Shown in pieces: positions 33,846-43,721 of a DNA stretch of 64,000 nt (the first letter of the stretch is position 1; each line of letters starts with the position of its first letter). Position numbers and translations under genes: made by a program. Under the pieces are notes generated by a model that was given only the letters and a program-made list of their open reading frames with translations, searched no databases and was not told the origin of the DNA. Source of the DNA: Acidobacteriota bacterium (GTDB taxonomy: Bacteria; Acidobacteriota; Terriglobia; Acidiferrales; UBA7541); the NCBI GenBank assembly GCA_003223215.1, contig QHYH01000098.1:1-64000 (forward strand), read 5' to 3'.

Positions 33846-34589
33846 ATGGCCAGCTTCAGCACAACCGCAACCTTAGACGAGCCCCAGGTTTCCCGCGGCA
33901 ACGAGGGAGGCGCGCCGCCGATTTTCGGCGGTGGTGATGACGGTCGTGCGGGGCGTGGATTGCCCAATTACCCGACGCGATTGCGCCGTGCTCGATTGGG
34001 ATTGCTCGTTGCGTTGACGCCGGTGCTGATGCTTTTTGTTTCCTTCACGAGCGCCTACGTGATGCGCCAGGGGTTGCCGACTTGGGATACGCGGACCAAT
34101 CAGTTGGTGCACGATTGGATTCCGGTGAAGCTGCCGGCGCTGCTTTGGGTCAACACGCTGGTTTTGCTGGTGAGCAGCGTGGGAATGGAGTTGGCGCGGC
34201 GCCAAACGAAGGTTCGAGCCGCAGCCGTGAGCACGCAGCCGGCGGGGCCGGCTCCAGCCGGCGCGGAAGGGAAGATGCCTTGGCTCACGATGACCATCGC
34301 TCTCGGACTTCTGTTCTTGTTGGGGCAGTGGATGGCGTGGAAGCGACTGGCGGCGAGCGGCTTTTATGTGGCGACGACGCCGAGCAGCTCGTTTGTTTAT
34401 TTGCTGACGGGGGCCCACGCAGTCCACTTGATGGGCGGCGTCGTGGCGCTGCTGGTGGCCGGACTTTTTGTATTGCTGCGGCGGCCGGTGACGACGCGGA
34501 GCATCGTCGTAGACGTCGCGGGGTGGTACTGGCATTTCATGGCGGCGTTGTGGGTGTACATTTTGTGCCTGCTGGAGTTTGCGAGATAA
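33846..34589 (+). CDS. Haem-copper oxidase subunit III-like protein, first copy
   Basis: A 247-residue membrane protein starting 7 bp after coxA. It has a polar N-terminal 45 residues and then helices LGLLVALTPVLMLFVSFTSA, LPALLWVNTLVLLVSSVGME, LTMTIALGLLFLLGQWMAW, AHAVHLMGGVVALLVAGLFV and VAGWYWHFMAALWVYILCLL. The HAVHLMGG and WHF..LW patterns are those of CoxC. A second subunit III-like gene follows directly, so this operon has two. Subunit III stabilises the oxidase. Confidence 0.8.
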   Translation: MASFSTTATLDEPQVSRGNEGGAPPIFGGGDDGRAGRGLPNYPTRLRRARLGLLVALTPVLMLFVSFTSAYVMRQGLPTWDTRTNQLVHDWIPVKLPALLWVNTLVLLVSSVGMELARRQTKVRAAAVSTQPAGPAPAGAEGKMPWLTMTIALGLLFLLGQWMAWKRLAASGFYVATTPSSSFVYLLTGAHAVHLMGGVVALLVAGLFVLLRRPVTTRSIVVDVAGWYWHFMAALWVYILCLLEFAR

Positions 34590-34615
34590 GCAGGGGTAGG
34601 GAGGAGGCCTCGGGC

Positions 34616-35413
<798 letters not shown>

Positions 35414-35426
35414 GAGCCTGAAGAAA

Positions 35427-35765
35427 ATGGACGCAACTCAAATCGCGATTGCGGAACGCGTTGCCGAAGAGCAACGCCATCACAAGAAGGCGCAATTTCT
35501 GTGGGTCTGGGCGGCGCTGCTGGTGATGACCGGGATCGAAGTGTATCTGACCTATCAGAATATGGCGCCGGCGAAGATGCTGACGATTCTGATGGGCTTG
35601 TCGCTGATCAAGGCGGCGCTGATCATCGGGTTCTTCATGCACTTGCGGTACGAGATTTCGCGCATGAAATGGATCACCATGTGCTCCGTGGTGGCCTGCC
35701 TGATTCTGATGACCATCTTTTTCTTCCCCGACGCGCATCGTATTATTACGTTGGGAGTGAAGTGA
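35427..35765 (+). CDS. Cytochrome c oxidase subunit IV
   Basis: A 112-residue protein with an amphipathic N-terminus and three helices (FLWVWAALLVMTGIEVYLTY, MLTILMGLSLIKAALIIGFF, ITMCSVVACLILMTIFFF). The central KAALIIGFFMHLRYE is the signature of the bacterial COX4/CoxD-type family. It closes the structural part of the oxidase operon, 13 bp after subunit III. Confidence 0.88.
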   Translation: MDATQIAIAERVAEEQRHHKKAQFLWVWAALLVMTGIEVYLTYQNMAPAKMLTILMGLSLIKAALIIGFFMHLRYEISRMKWITMCSVVACLILMTIFFFPDAHRIITLGVK

Positions 35766-35841
35766 GGCTGTCAAGGCAAGAGGGATTCCTCTCTCCGATC
35801 GGAATGACGGGGAGAAGGTTGCAACAAGATGCAGGAACAAC

Positions 35842-36084
35842 ATGAGAGTGCGCAGCGCAGTTTTGGCGACGTTTCTATTCCTGAGTTTGCTGTGTATCGC
35901 GCCGCCCTCGTTCAGCCAGGGCTGCGCGATGTGTTCGAGCTACGTTGCGGCGAGCTCGAAGGCCGGGCAGAAAGCCGTCAATAAGGGCGTGCTTTTGCTG
36001 CTGCTGCCCGCCGCCGGGTTCATGAGCGTGGGTGTAGCGATGGCCTATCGCTACAGCCGGAAACGCGACCTGGAACAAAGCTGA
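35842..36084 (+). CDS. Small exported or anchored CAMC protein
   Basis: An 80-residue protein with a signal peptide (VLATFLFLSLLCIAPPSFSQ), a GCAMCSSYVAAS segment directly after the cleavage site, and one C-terminal membrane helix (GVLLLLLPAAGFMSVGVAMA). A two-cysteine motif placed next to a membrane and beside an oxidase operon suggests copper or redox handling. That function is inferred; I recognise no named family. Confidence 0.65.
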   Translation: MRVRSAVLATFLFLSLLCIAPPSFSQGCAMCSSYVAASSKAGQKAVNKGVLLLLLPAAGFMSVGVAMAYRYSRKRDLEQS

Positions 36085-36336
36085 CAATAGAAATTCGAAA
36101 TACGAAAGCCGGAAAGACAAGTCTTCCTTTTGCAACCCCGGGACGGAGACCCTAAGATCGAAAAGGCGCGAGATCTCTTTCTCCGTTTTTTTCAAGGCTG
36201 CGGATTCCCAGAGTAAACGCTGGCAACCACGCACGCCGAGACACTTCTCGTGTGGGCGACGGGCCGAGCGGCGCTGCGCCCCGGCGAAGGGCCGCAAAAG
36301 AACGCGCTGGCGCGCGCCCTTACACCTCGCAGATCG

Positions 36337-36549
36337 TCAGCGGATGCGCGTGCAGGGGAAGCGCACTCCGATTTTCCTGTGGTAGTACTCTTCCTTAGCT
36401 GGCGATTGCATCAGCTCGTCGTAGACGCCGGAAGGAACATTGTAATAGTGGCAAACTTCACCGCGGGAGAACTGGATTTCCAGGGTCTCGGAATCTTCCT
36501 GGTAACCAATTTGGGTAATATCGACCGAGGTAACGGGGATCCGACGCAT
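36337..36549 (-). CDS. KTSC-domain protein
   Basis: A 70-residue protein starting MRRIPVTSVDITQIGYQEDS. EIQFSRGEVCHYYNVPSGVY and the terminal region are the KTSC fold, which is found alone or with DUF or lysyl-tRNA synthetase domains. Its function is unknown. The start codon is an ATG at 36549 with no close neighbour upstream on this strand. It is a short but confident family member. Confidence 0.8.
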   Translation of the reverse strand: MRRIPVTSVDITQIGYQEDSETLEIQFSRGEVCHYYNVPSGVYDELMQSPAKEEYYHRKIGVRFPCTRIR

Positions 36550-36752
36550 GGAAAAGAGGCCCCTTTCTCAAGGACGCCGTTGCCGGGGAAGACTGCCCAC
36601 TTCGAAGTAGTGATGGCAGGCTTTACGTCGTCAGGCGCGTGGTCAAGCTCCTTAGCTTTTAGCCAAACGCGCGGGCCGCGCTCTCCGGTCGTCGCCCTTG
36701 GTAATGCTTATGAGGCGGATTCTATCGCGACAACAGCCGCCCGTCATTGCTT

Positions 36753-36847
36753 ATGAACAAATTGTCGTGCCCTCTCGAGCGAGATTGCGGTGACCTGCAG
36801 GACGGTCATGCGAGCCGGGTCAACCGAGGGGTGTTTTGGGGAGGTAG
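36753..36847. repeat. Direct repeat of a 95-bp noncoding sequence, copy 1
   Basis: These about 95 bp resemble 37316-37410 at roughly 75-80% identity, with the first 27 bases identical apart from none, including GAACAAATTGTCGTGCCC and CTCGAG. The copies flank the gene at 36921-37301. Copy 2 forms the upstream region of that gene; copy 1 lies past its end. It may be a duplicated leader or promoter region left from loss of a paralogue. Confidence 0.6.
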
Positions 36848-36920
36848 CGGGCGAACAGAAAGAAGCGTTCCTCGAGGGGACGGCGTCCTTAGGGAATGCC
36901 TTTACCGAGTGCCGGGTGAC

Positions 36921-37301
36921 TCAGGAGTTGGCAGCCGCCCGTTCTCGCTCCAGACGATGGATGGTGGCTCTTAGCCAATTGCCAAGGGCTTCTTCGATTT
37001 CAAGCTGCGTGGCGGATTCATATAACGAAGCGAGCGTTTCGCCGTCGCTGTTTAGCGGGATGTGCCGACAGGGGATTTGTTCGGTAGCGCGGCCGGGCGG
37101 AACGAACTTCATGAGGAGGCACGCGCTGTAGGGAGTGCGGTCCTGACTGTTGAAGTTCATGCAGGTGAGAGAGTCTTCAAAGATGAGGGATGCCCGGCGC
37201 GCTGCGTGCGGCGATTGTCCATAGCCGCCGTCTTCGAGAAAGCGAAGCTCGAATTGGAGCATTTCCAACAGGTCGCGATCGTCTTTTTGGGGCTTAGCCA
37301 T
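36921..37301 (-). CDS. Conserved-looking hypothetical protein
   Basis: A 126-residue cytoplasmic protein. The ATG at 37301 has GGAGGAAGCC before it. The sequence is soluble and slightly acidic: MAKPQKDDRDLLEMLQFELR, SLIFEDSLTCMNFNSQD, LMKFVPPGRATEQIPCRHIP, TQLEIEEALGNWLRATIHRL. I recognise no family. Direct repeats at 36753-36847 and 37316-37410 flank it. Confidence 0.6.
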   Translation of the reverse strand: MAKPQKDDRDLLEMLQFELRFLEDGGYGQSPHAARRASLIFEDSLTCMNFNSQDRTPYSACLLMKFVPPGRATEQIPCRHIPLNSDGETLASLYESATQLEIEEALGNWLRATIHRLERERAAANS

Positions 37302-37315
37302 GGCTTCCTCCCTCG

Positions 37316-37410
37316 ATGAACAAATTGTCGTGCCCTCTCGAGTGAGCTCGCGGTGACCTCCGGCACGGCGGTAGGTGACCCGGGTCACGGACACTTGTTT
37401 GGGGGGAAGT
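37316..37410. repeat. Direct repeat of a 95-bp noncoding sequence, copy 2
   Basis: This is the partner of 36753-36847 and lies 15 bp upstream of the reverse-strand gene starting at 37301, so it probably contains that gene's leader. It also carries TGACCCGGGTCA, a perfect 12-bp palindrome (37377-37388) that copy 1 has lost (GAGCCGGGTCA), a possible operator. Confidence 0.55.
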
Positions 37411-37576
37411 ACTAGGCCCAGTTGGAGAACACTTGAGCTACCTGCTGAAACGGTTTGCACCTGTCGAAACGTCTAACTATTGCGCGTAAGTTGGCTGTGC
37501 GCATAAGCCGGGGCGAAGATCCCCAAACCCTCGTCCCGTGTCATCCCGGAAAATTCAGAAGCTGTGGACAGTGCCG

Positions 37577-38812
37577 ATGGCGTTCTCTGATTTGAAGCTC
37601 ATAAAGATCTTTCTGCCGCTCACCCTGTTTGTGGTCGCCGGCGTGGCGATGACCACGCCTCTGCGAGCGGCCGCGCTCGGCGCACGCTCGGCGAGCGCTC
37701 AAGCTCCCAACCCGGCGCGCCCGGTGGGAACGATTAAGTCGGTTTCCGGGAACAACATCATATTGGCAACGGATGCGGGAGGGGATGTAACGGTCGTGGT
37801 GCAAGAAGGGGCGAGGCTGCTTCGCGTGGAGCCCGGGCAAAAAGATTTGAAGGAGGCAGCACCCATTTCCTTGCAAGAATTACTCCCCGGAGACCGCATT
37901 CTGGTGCGCGGACAGCTTGCCCAGGACGGGAAAACTGTTCTTGGGAGCACCCTTATCGCAATGAAGAAAGCCAGCATTGCGGAAAAGCAGACCCATGAGC
38001 GCGAGGAATGGCGGAGGCAAGGAGTCGGAGGGTTGGTAAGCAGCATTGATCCAGCGGCAAACTCCATTGTGATCACCCAGCAGGGGATGGGCGAGAAGAA
38101 AACAGTGACCATCCATTTTGCCAAAGACACCATCGTTCGCAGGTACGCGCCCGATTCGATCAAGTTTGACGATGCAAAGCCAGCTCGGCTCGAGGAAATC
38201 AAGCCTGGTGACCAGCTTCGCGCGCGGGGCACGCGCAGCGCCGACGGAAGCGAGCTCGCCGCGGCTGAAATCGTGTGCGGCACTTTCCGGAACATCGCCG
38301 GGACGATTTCTTCGATCGACGCTTCCGCCAATACCATCACGGTAGAGGACTTAGCGACCAAGAAAACCGTCACGCTGCGAATCACGGGAGATTCGCAGAT
38401 CCGCAAGCTGCCCTTACAGATGGCTCAGGGCATCGCCATGCGCCTGAGGAGAATGGGGCAGAACTCCGCCGCGGCAGGAGGCGCGACAGCAGCGCAAGGA
38501 GGGAGATCCGGTGAGATGCAAACGAGCAGCGCGTCAGGCGGTCCCGGAGGGGCGGGCAGAAACGGCGGCGGTGGTGGAGACTTCCAGCAAGCCCTCAATC
38601 GCATGCCGCCGGCGACGCTCGCGGAATTACAGAAGGGCGACGCGGTAATGATGGTTGCTACGGAGGGAGGGCCCAACGGGGAGCCGTCGGTGATTACGCT
38701 GCTCGGGGGAGTAGAGCCTATCCTCCAGGCTTCGCCGAATAGCAACGCTTCTACGATCCTCTCGCCCTGGAGCCTGAGCGAAGCGCCCGGCGGGGAAGCA
38801 GGGAACCCGTGA
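37577..38812 (+). CDS. DUF5666-type exported repeat protein
   Basis: A 411-residue secreted protein; ATG 37577 begins AFSDLKLIKIFLPLTLFVVA, a signal peptide. A GTG at 37538 is possible. Three similar beta domains of the DUF5666 type follow: PVGTIKSVSGNNIILATDAG with a later LPGDRILVRGQL; VGGLVSSIDPAANSIVITQQ with IKPGDQLRARGTRSADGSEL; and IAGTISSIDASANTITVEDL. Each contains an OB-like strand set and a G-x-G-D loop. A Gly/Ala/Ser-rich stretch and a last domain end the protein. It precedes the TonB receptor by 43 bp and is likely in the same transcript. Confidence 0.75.
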   Translation: MAFSDLKLIKIFLPLTLFVVAGVAMTTPLRAAALGARSASAQAPNPARPVGTIKSVSGNNIILATDAGGDVTVVVQEGARLLRVEPGQKDLKEAAPISLQELLPGDRILVRGQLAQDGKTVLGSTLIAMKKASIAEKQTHEREEWRRQGVGGLVSSIDPAANSIVITQQGMGEKKTVTIHFAKDTIVRRYAPDSIKFDDAKPARLEEIKPGDQLRARGTRSADGSELAAAEIVCGTFRNIAGTISSIDASANTITVEDLATKKTVTLRITGDSQIRKLPLQMAQGIAMRLRRMGQNSAAAGGATAAQGGRSGEMQTSSASGGPGGAGRNGGGGGDFQQALNRMPPATLAELQKGDAVMMVATEGGPNGEPSVITLLGGVEPILQASPNSNASTILSPWSLSEAPGGEAGNP

Positions 38813-38855
38813 TGGCGCGCACTTCAAGCGCAATCCCACAGAATTAGGAGAATGG

Positions 38856-41828
38856 ATGAGCTTTCGGCTGGTTCGAACTACCTGTGCATTTTTCTTATGT
38901 TTCTTTCTGCTCCCCCTCTTCACGCAGCGTGTGTGCGCGCAGGCACCGGCAGGCGGGGCCACGGGGCAAGCAGCCGCCCCAGCGGCAGGCGCTACTGGAG
39001 GATTGACCGGATTTGTGACCGACCCTTCGGGCGCAGGGATTCCCAAGGCGTCCGTGCGTTTAACGAGCGCAAGCGGCACTTCCTATGACGGCGCCACCAA
39101 TAAAGAGGGAATCTATGAGTTGAAGGATCTCCCGCCGGGAGCTTACACGCTCAAGGCGGCGGCGAAGGGCTTTGCCCTGTTTACGAAAGAGAATGTCCAG
39201 ATCATCGCGAAGCAACAAGTACAGGTGAACATCAGCCTGAGCATCCAGATTGAAGAGCAAAAAGTCGAGGTAACCGACGAAACGACGAAAGTCGACGTCA
39301 ACCCATCAAACAATGCCGGCACGGTGGTTATGAAGGGGAAAGACCTCGAAGCGCTCTCGGACGATCCGGACGAACTGCAATCGGAGTTAGAGGCGTTGGC
39401 GGGGCCGTCGGCAGGGCCGAACGGGGGACAGATCTATATTGATGGATTCACCGCAGGGCAGCTTCCGCCGAAAGCCTCGATTCGCGAGATTCGCATCAAT
39501 CAGAATCCGTTCTCTTCGGAATACGACAAACTGGGGTACGGCCGCATAGAAATCCTGACCAAGCCGGGAACGGACCGACTGCACGGACAGGTCATGGTCA
39601 TGGGCAATGCCTCGGCCTTCAACTCGCGAAACCCGTTCGCGGGTAGTGCAGCACCTCCGAGCTACGATTCGGAGCACTACGAGGGAAATCTCGGGGGATC
39701 GCTGAGCAAGAGGATTTCCTTTTTCACCAACATCGAGAGACGGAATCTCAACGATCTTTCCGTGGTGAACACGCCGGTTGTGGATCCCGCCACGCTTCAA
39801 GTCTCGCAGTTCGCCGGCGCGTTTCCCAATCCGCACACACGCACTGAGGTGAGCCAGCGCTTCGATTTTCAACTTACGCCGAACAACACGCTGATCACGC
39901 GCTACCAGTATTGGCGCAACAACGAGGTCGGGGACGGTATCGGATCGTTCAGCCTGCCGGACGTGGCGTACAACGCCCTCAGCACCGAGCATACCTTTCA
40001 GATGACGGATACGGAGGTGCTTGGTCCTCGTGCCATCAACGAAATACGGTTTCAGTACATCCACCAGGAACGGGACCAGAATCCGCTCAACACGACTCCC
40101 ACGATTTCAATTCAAGGGGCATTTACGACCGGGGGCAGCAGCAGCGGAACGAACCTTGATACGCAGAACCGCTATGAACTGCAGAACATCACTTATTTCA
40201 ATGTGGGCAAGCATGCCCTCAAGTACGGAGGACGGTTGCGCGCAACAACGGATGATTATTTGTCGAGCGCGCAATTTAACGGCGTGTACGATTTTGGATC
40301 GCGGCCGCTCCCGGGCTGCAGTCCGAGGCCGGCGACGAGCTGCCAGCTCACTGGCCTGGAGGCCTATCAAATCACGCTTATGAACCAAAAGAATGGCAGT
40401 CCGGCCACGGCGAACGGGGGAGGCGCGAGTAATTATTCGGTGAATTCAAGCGCGACCGGGAATGCCGCTGCCGACGTCACTTGGTTTGACGGCGCGCTCT
40501 TTCTCCAGGACGACTGGCGGATCCGTCCAAACTTGACGCTGAGCACGGGGTTGCGTTATGAAATGCAAAACAATCTGGGAGATCACAGCGATTTCGCGCC
40601 GCGGGTCGACATTGCCTGGGGTTTGGATGGAAACGGGAAGAACAAATCCCCTAAGACCGTGCTGCGTGCGGGTTACGGCATTTTCTATGATCGCTTTACC
40701 TACGACCTGGTCTTGCAGCAGGAATTGCAGAACGGATCCGTTCAGCAGCAATTCCTCGTTCAGAACCCGCCGTTCTTTAATCCCAGTGGGCTTGTGCAGC
40801 CGACGGGCACCGAGCCTCAGGTCGTTTACCATGTCAACTCCGCTCTTCGCAGTCCTTACATCATGCAAACCGGTGTCACCGTCGAGCGGCAATTGGGCAA
40901 GTACGCGAATCTTTCCGTCACCTATCTCAATTCACGCGGGGTGCATCAGTTCTATACGAATTATGTCGATCCGAGTTTTTTGGTCCCGCCGCCCGCCACT
41001 CCGCAAATTCCCTATGCGTACGCGTCAGGCGGAACCTTCAAGCAAAATCAGCTCATCGTAAATAACAGGGTACAGATGGGAGCCAACCTCACGTTGTTGG
41101 GTTCTTACACTCTGAACTACGCGAACAGCAACACCTCTGGCGCTGGCTACATCCCATCGATCCCCTGCGCAACATCGACCCTGCCGGCGTGCGGTATACC
41201 GGAAGACTATGGACGGGCATCGTTCGATGTGCGGCATCGCGCGTTTGTTGGCGGCACCGTGAGCCTGCCCTGGGGCTTTCGCGTGAGCCCGTTTCTGATC
41301 GCTCAGTCCGGGCCACCCTTCAACATCACCACCGGTCAGGATTTGTACGGAATCAATAGCTTCAACGCGCGACCGACTGTGGGCACCTGTGGCAGTTCGG
41401 GCGTGATATCCACAGTGTATGGTTGCTTTAATGAAGTGGCACAACCCGGGCAAATTGGCATTCCGATCAATCAGGAGACCGGGCCGGGGCGATTCGCGTT
41501 GAATCTGCGATTGAGCAAAACCTTTGGCTTTGGCGAAAAGAAAGAGACAGCCGCGAGAGGCGGAGGGATGAGCGCTGGCACGTTTGGGCGCGGGTCGGGG
41601 CCACACGGCGATCGTCAAGGAGGCATGTGGGGTGGTCCTTCGCAAAACCACTACAATCTCACCTTCACCGTCAACGCACGAAACGTCTTCAACAACGTGA
41701 ACGTATCCAACCCCATTGGCAATCTCAGTTCGCCACTGTTTGGTCAGTCCAACGGCCTAGCCCCCGGACCATTCTCCAACTCCACGGCCAACCGCCTGAT
41801 CTATTTGCAATGCCTTTTCAATTTCTAG
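38856..41828 (+). CDS. Oar-like TonB-dependent receptor with carboxypeptidase-regulatory domain
   Basis: A 990-residue outer-membrane protein with TAGGAG 7 bases upstream. The signal peptide (FFLCFFLLPLFTQRVCAQ) is followed by the regulatory-like domain (LTGFVTDPSGAGIPKASVRL, GIYELKDLPPGAYTLKAAAK), the plug (ALAGPSAGPNGGQIYIDGFT, EIRINQNPFSSEYDKLGYG) and a long beta-barrel. The end IYLQCLFNF carries the aromatic C-terminal residue of barrels. Such receptors are abundant in Acidobacteriota and import large substrates with TonB energy; the substrate is unknown. It is not linked to a saccharide operon. Confidence 0.88.
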   Translation: MSFRLVRTTCAFFLCFFLLPLFTQRVCAQAPAGGATGQAAAPAAGATGGLTGFVTDPSGAGIPKASVRLTSASGTSYDGATNKEGIYELKDLPPGAYTLKAAAKGFALFTKENVQIIAKQQVQVNISLSIQIEEQKVEVTDETTKVDVNPSNNAGTVVMKGKDLEALSDDPDELQSELEALAGPSAGPNGGQIYIDGFTAGQLPPKASIREIRINQNPFSSEYDKLGYGRIEILTKPGTDRLHGQVMVMGNASAFNSRNPFAGSAAPPSYDSEHYEGNLGGSLSKRISFFTNIERRNLNDLSVVNTPVVDPATLQVSQFAGAFPNPHTRTEVSQRFDFQLTPNNTLITRYQYWRNNEVGDGIGSFSLPDVAYNALSTEHTFQMTDTEVLGPRAINEIRFQYIHQERDQNPLNTTPTISIQGAFTTGGSSSGTNLDTQNRYELQNITYFNVGKHALKYGGRLRATTDDYLSSAQFNGVYDFGSRPLPGCSPRPATSCQLTGLEAYQITLMNQKNGSPATANGGGASNYSVNSSATGNAAADVTWFDGALFLQDDWRIRPNLTLSTGLRYEMQNNLGDHSDFAPRVDIAWGLDGNGKNKSPKTVLRAGYGIFYDRFTYDLVLQQELQNGSVQQQFLVQNPPFFNPSGLVQPTGTEPQVVYHVNSALRSPYIMQTGVTVERQLGKYANLSVTYLNSRGVHQFYTNYVDPSFLVPPPATPQIPYAYASGGTFKQNQLIVNNRVQMGANLTLLGSYTLNYANSNTSGAGYIPSIPCATSTLPACGIPEDYGRASFDVRHRAFVGGTVSLPWGFRVSPFLIAQSGPPFNITTGQDLYGINSFNARPTVGTCGSSGVISTVYGCFNEVAQPGQIGIPINQETGPGRFALNLRLSKTFGFGEKKETAARGGGMSAGTFGRGSGPHGDRQGGMWGGPSQNHYNLTFTVNARNVFNNVNVSNPIGNLSSPLFGQSNGLAPGPFSNSTANRLIYLQCLFNF

Positions 41829-41935
41829 CGGGCTAACGCTGTCAACGATGATGGCCGCAGTTCGGTGACCGCCAGCAGGCCTGACTCCGCACGATGCTTC
41901 CTTCCGCAACCTGGTTGCGTTAACCTCTCGTTACC

Positions 41936-42094
41936 ATGAAGCGGAGGAAGAAGAGAACGATCGACGTAGGCAAAGAGGCGCGGCGCGTGGCGCGAAAGTC
42001 CGGTTTAGCCCCCGCGGTAACGCGGGTGATTCCGGATAAGAGAAAAAAGCCCGAGAAGCACAAGAAGCGTTGGCCGGAAATCGCGCTGAACTAA
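41936..42094 (+). CDS. Small highly basic protein
   Basis: A 52-residue protein starting MKRRKKRTIDVGKEARRVAR and ending KRKKPEKHKKRWPEIALN. It is about 40% Lys/Arg with a proline break in the middle. It starts 107 bp after the receptor gene. I recall similar short basic proteins in Acidobacteriota genomes, but cannot name a family. A nucleic-acid-binding or ribosome-associated role would fit its composition. Confidence 0.55.
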   Translation: MKRRKKRTIDVGKEARRVARKSGLAPAVTRVIPDKRKKPEKHKKRWPEIALN

Positions 42095-42214
42095 CGCTAA
42101 ATGACTCCGGGAATGGGTGTTTTATTTAAGCCACGGACGCGTCTTCCTAGATCCCACCCAAAAACCAAAACATAGGCTGCACTCAGGCCCGGACCGGACC
42201 TAGTTCTTGGAACT

Positions 42215-42709
42215 TCATCCCGGTTTGTTGGCGGGGACGACTTCGTCCGGGCGAAACAGGGGAGTGAGAGCGATCTTGCGGCGCTCGGCCAATTCGTTGG
42301 CGATGGTCTCCAAATCCTTCTTGTCAAAACCGGTGGAGCTGACCTTCACCTTGCCGCCGGACTCAATCAGAAAAATCGTCGGGACAGTGGTCAGCCCATA
42401 AGCATTGGAGAGTGGATAAGCGTCGGAATCCAGAACCAACGGGAACGTGACGCCGTATTCGGAGGCGAAGCTTTTGGTTGCGCGAGCGTCGTCCTGCGAG
42501 ACACCGAGGACGGTTACACCGCTGGAGCCGTAATACTGGTGGAGGCGTTCCAAAAAGGGGAAAGTAAACTGGCAAACGGGACAGGAAATTTTGAAGAAAG
42601 CTGCGACGACGGGGCCTCGCTCGAGTAGCGCACCGAGCGAGTACTCCTTCTGGTCGAGCGATTTGAGAGAGAATTCGGGAGCCGGGTTTCCTGCTGCGAG
42701 GTGAGTCAT
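42215..42709 (-). CDS. Peroxiredoxin/TlpA-like redoxin
   Basis: A 164-residue thioredoxin-fold protein from ATG 42709. The N-terminus GNPAPEFSLKSLDQKEYSLG is the AhpC/TSA/redoxin pattern, followed by VAAFFKISCPVCQFTFPFLE with a CPVC active site, then VTVLGVSQDDARATKSFASE, and the cis-proline region TTVPTIFLIE. A CxxC at this position points to a reductase or bacterioferritin-comigratory-like activity. No signal peptide is seen, so it acts in the cytoplasm. It is monocistronic. Confidence 0.85.
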   Translation of the reverse strand: MTHLAAGNPAPEFSLKSLDQKEYSLGALLERGPVVAAFFKISCPVCQFTFPFLERLHQYYGSSGVTVLGVSQDDARATKSFASEYGVTFPLVLDSDAYPLSNAYGLTTVPTIFLIESGGKVKVSSTGFDKKDLETIANELAERRKIALTPLFRPDEVVPANKPG

Positions 42710-43009
42710 ATTGTCCTGAATCCTATCCAGCGTGAAAGCCGCCGCAAAATACCCACCGTCAAATTGTAACGCAAAAAAGAAGAGTGGACATCCCGAGCGC
42801 GACCTGACGCGTGATCCCCCGCGGTAGTTCGGGGGGCGGCATTGCATGCGGGAAAGGTGGTAGAAGGCTTTTCGCGATTCAATGAGAAAATGGCAATACA
42901 GAAGCTTCCCGAAACTGTTGTGGGTTGCGAATTCTTAGGGACTGCCCCTGAACGCTCCCTTGTCAGGCAGTCCCGCAAAGAGAATTAGTGAGAATAGGCC
43001 GTCGTTTCA

Positions 43010-43426
43010 TCACTTTTTGCTTTTATGTACTTTCACTCGAGTACCCACAGGCGCTTTGCTCTTCAATTTGATCTGATTGTAGTCAACGGCAGCACGGACG
43101 AGATTTTTTAGAGCACGGGCATTAATTTTATCGCCCTCGAAAAGATCGATCGCTCGCCACACGTTGCCTTCGAGGCTCGCGTTGAAGAGCTTGTCAGGAT
43201 CTGGGAGCCTCGCCCCGTGGGCAAAGGTAAGCTTTACCTTATCTTTGTGGGCGTTGCCGACCGCGATGATCCCGTCGCGAGACCACACTGGGCTGCCCAT
43301 CCACTTCCATTCCTCGATGATCTCCCGGTCGGCCTCCAGGATGCTCTTGCGGATGCTGGCGAGCGTTTTGCCACGCCAGTCTGTGAGTCCTGCGACGAGC
43401 TGGTCAATACGTTCCGATGGATTCAT
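43010..43426 (-). CDS. DUF1801 (YdhG-like) protein
   Basis: A 138-residue cytoplasmic protein: MNPSERIDQLVAGLTDWRGK, IRKSILEADREIIEEWKWMG, GSPVWSRDGIIAVGNAHKDK and VKLTFAHGARLPDPDKLFNA match the DUF1801/YdhG fold, a small sterol-carrier-like family of uncertain function. It lies head to tail with a small membrane protein and the SRPBCC/VOC/ArsR group; such genes often travel together. Confidence 0.8.
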   Translation of the reverse strand: MNPSERIDQLVAGLTDWRGKTLASIRKSILEADREIIEEWKWMGSPVWSRDGIIAVGNAHKDKVKLTFAHGARLPDPDKLFNASLEGNVWRAIDLFEGDKINARALKNLVRAAVDYNQIKLKSKAPVGTRVKVHKSKK

Positions 43427-43459
43427 TGGATCTCGATGCCTCGAATTCTTGTCCCGTTT

Positions 43460-43699
43460 TCATGCGAGTAGTTTCGCCGCAGCGTCTTGTTTGGCCGGTC
43501 TTCTCGAAGTAAGTCGTCGAAGGAGATGGCCTTTCCACATCCACAATCCCGAAAGGACCATTATGGGAACAAAGACAAACCGAGTCGCGGGGGCATAGTT
43601 TGGAATTTTGTCAAACGGACTATAAATATAACCGAGTATCGGAATACTAAAGACGATGTGAATCCAGCGAAGGATTAAACGTATGGTGCCTTGGTTCAT
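43460..43699 (-). CDS. Small membrane protein with two helices
   Basis: From ATG 43699 this is a 79-residue protein with helices LILRWIHIVFSIPILGYIYS and FVFVPIMVLSGLWMWKGHLL. The pattern of a His and Trp in each helix (RWIHIVFSIP, LWMWKGH) is seen in small membrane proteins near DUF1801 genes. It is transcribed with its neighbours on the reverse strand. Function unknown. Confidence 0.6.
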   Translation of the reverse strand: MNQGTIRLILRWIHIVFSIPILGYIYSPFDKIPNYAPATRFVFVPIMVLSGLWMWKGHLLRRLTSRRPAKQDAAAKLLA

Positions 43700-43721
43700 G
43701 ATGTTGCGATCCACCTCCGAT

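Noticed and set aside
36747-36974. Leader peptide gene in the 95-bp repeats
   Set aside because: The forward frame starting MNKLSCPLE is open in copy 1 but stops after nine codons in copy 2, so it is not conserved as coding.
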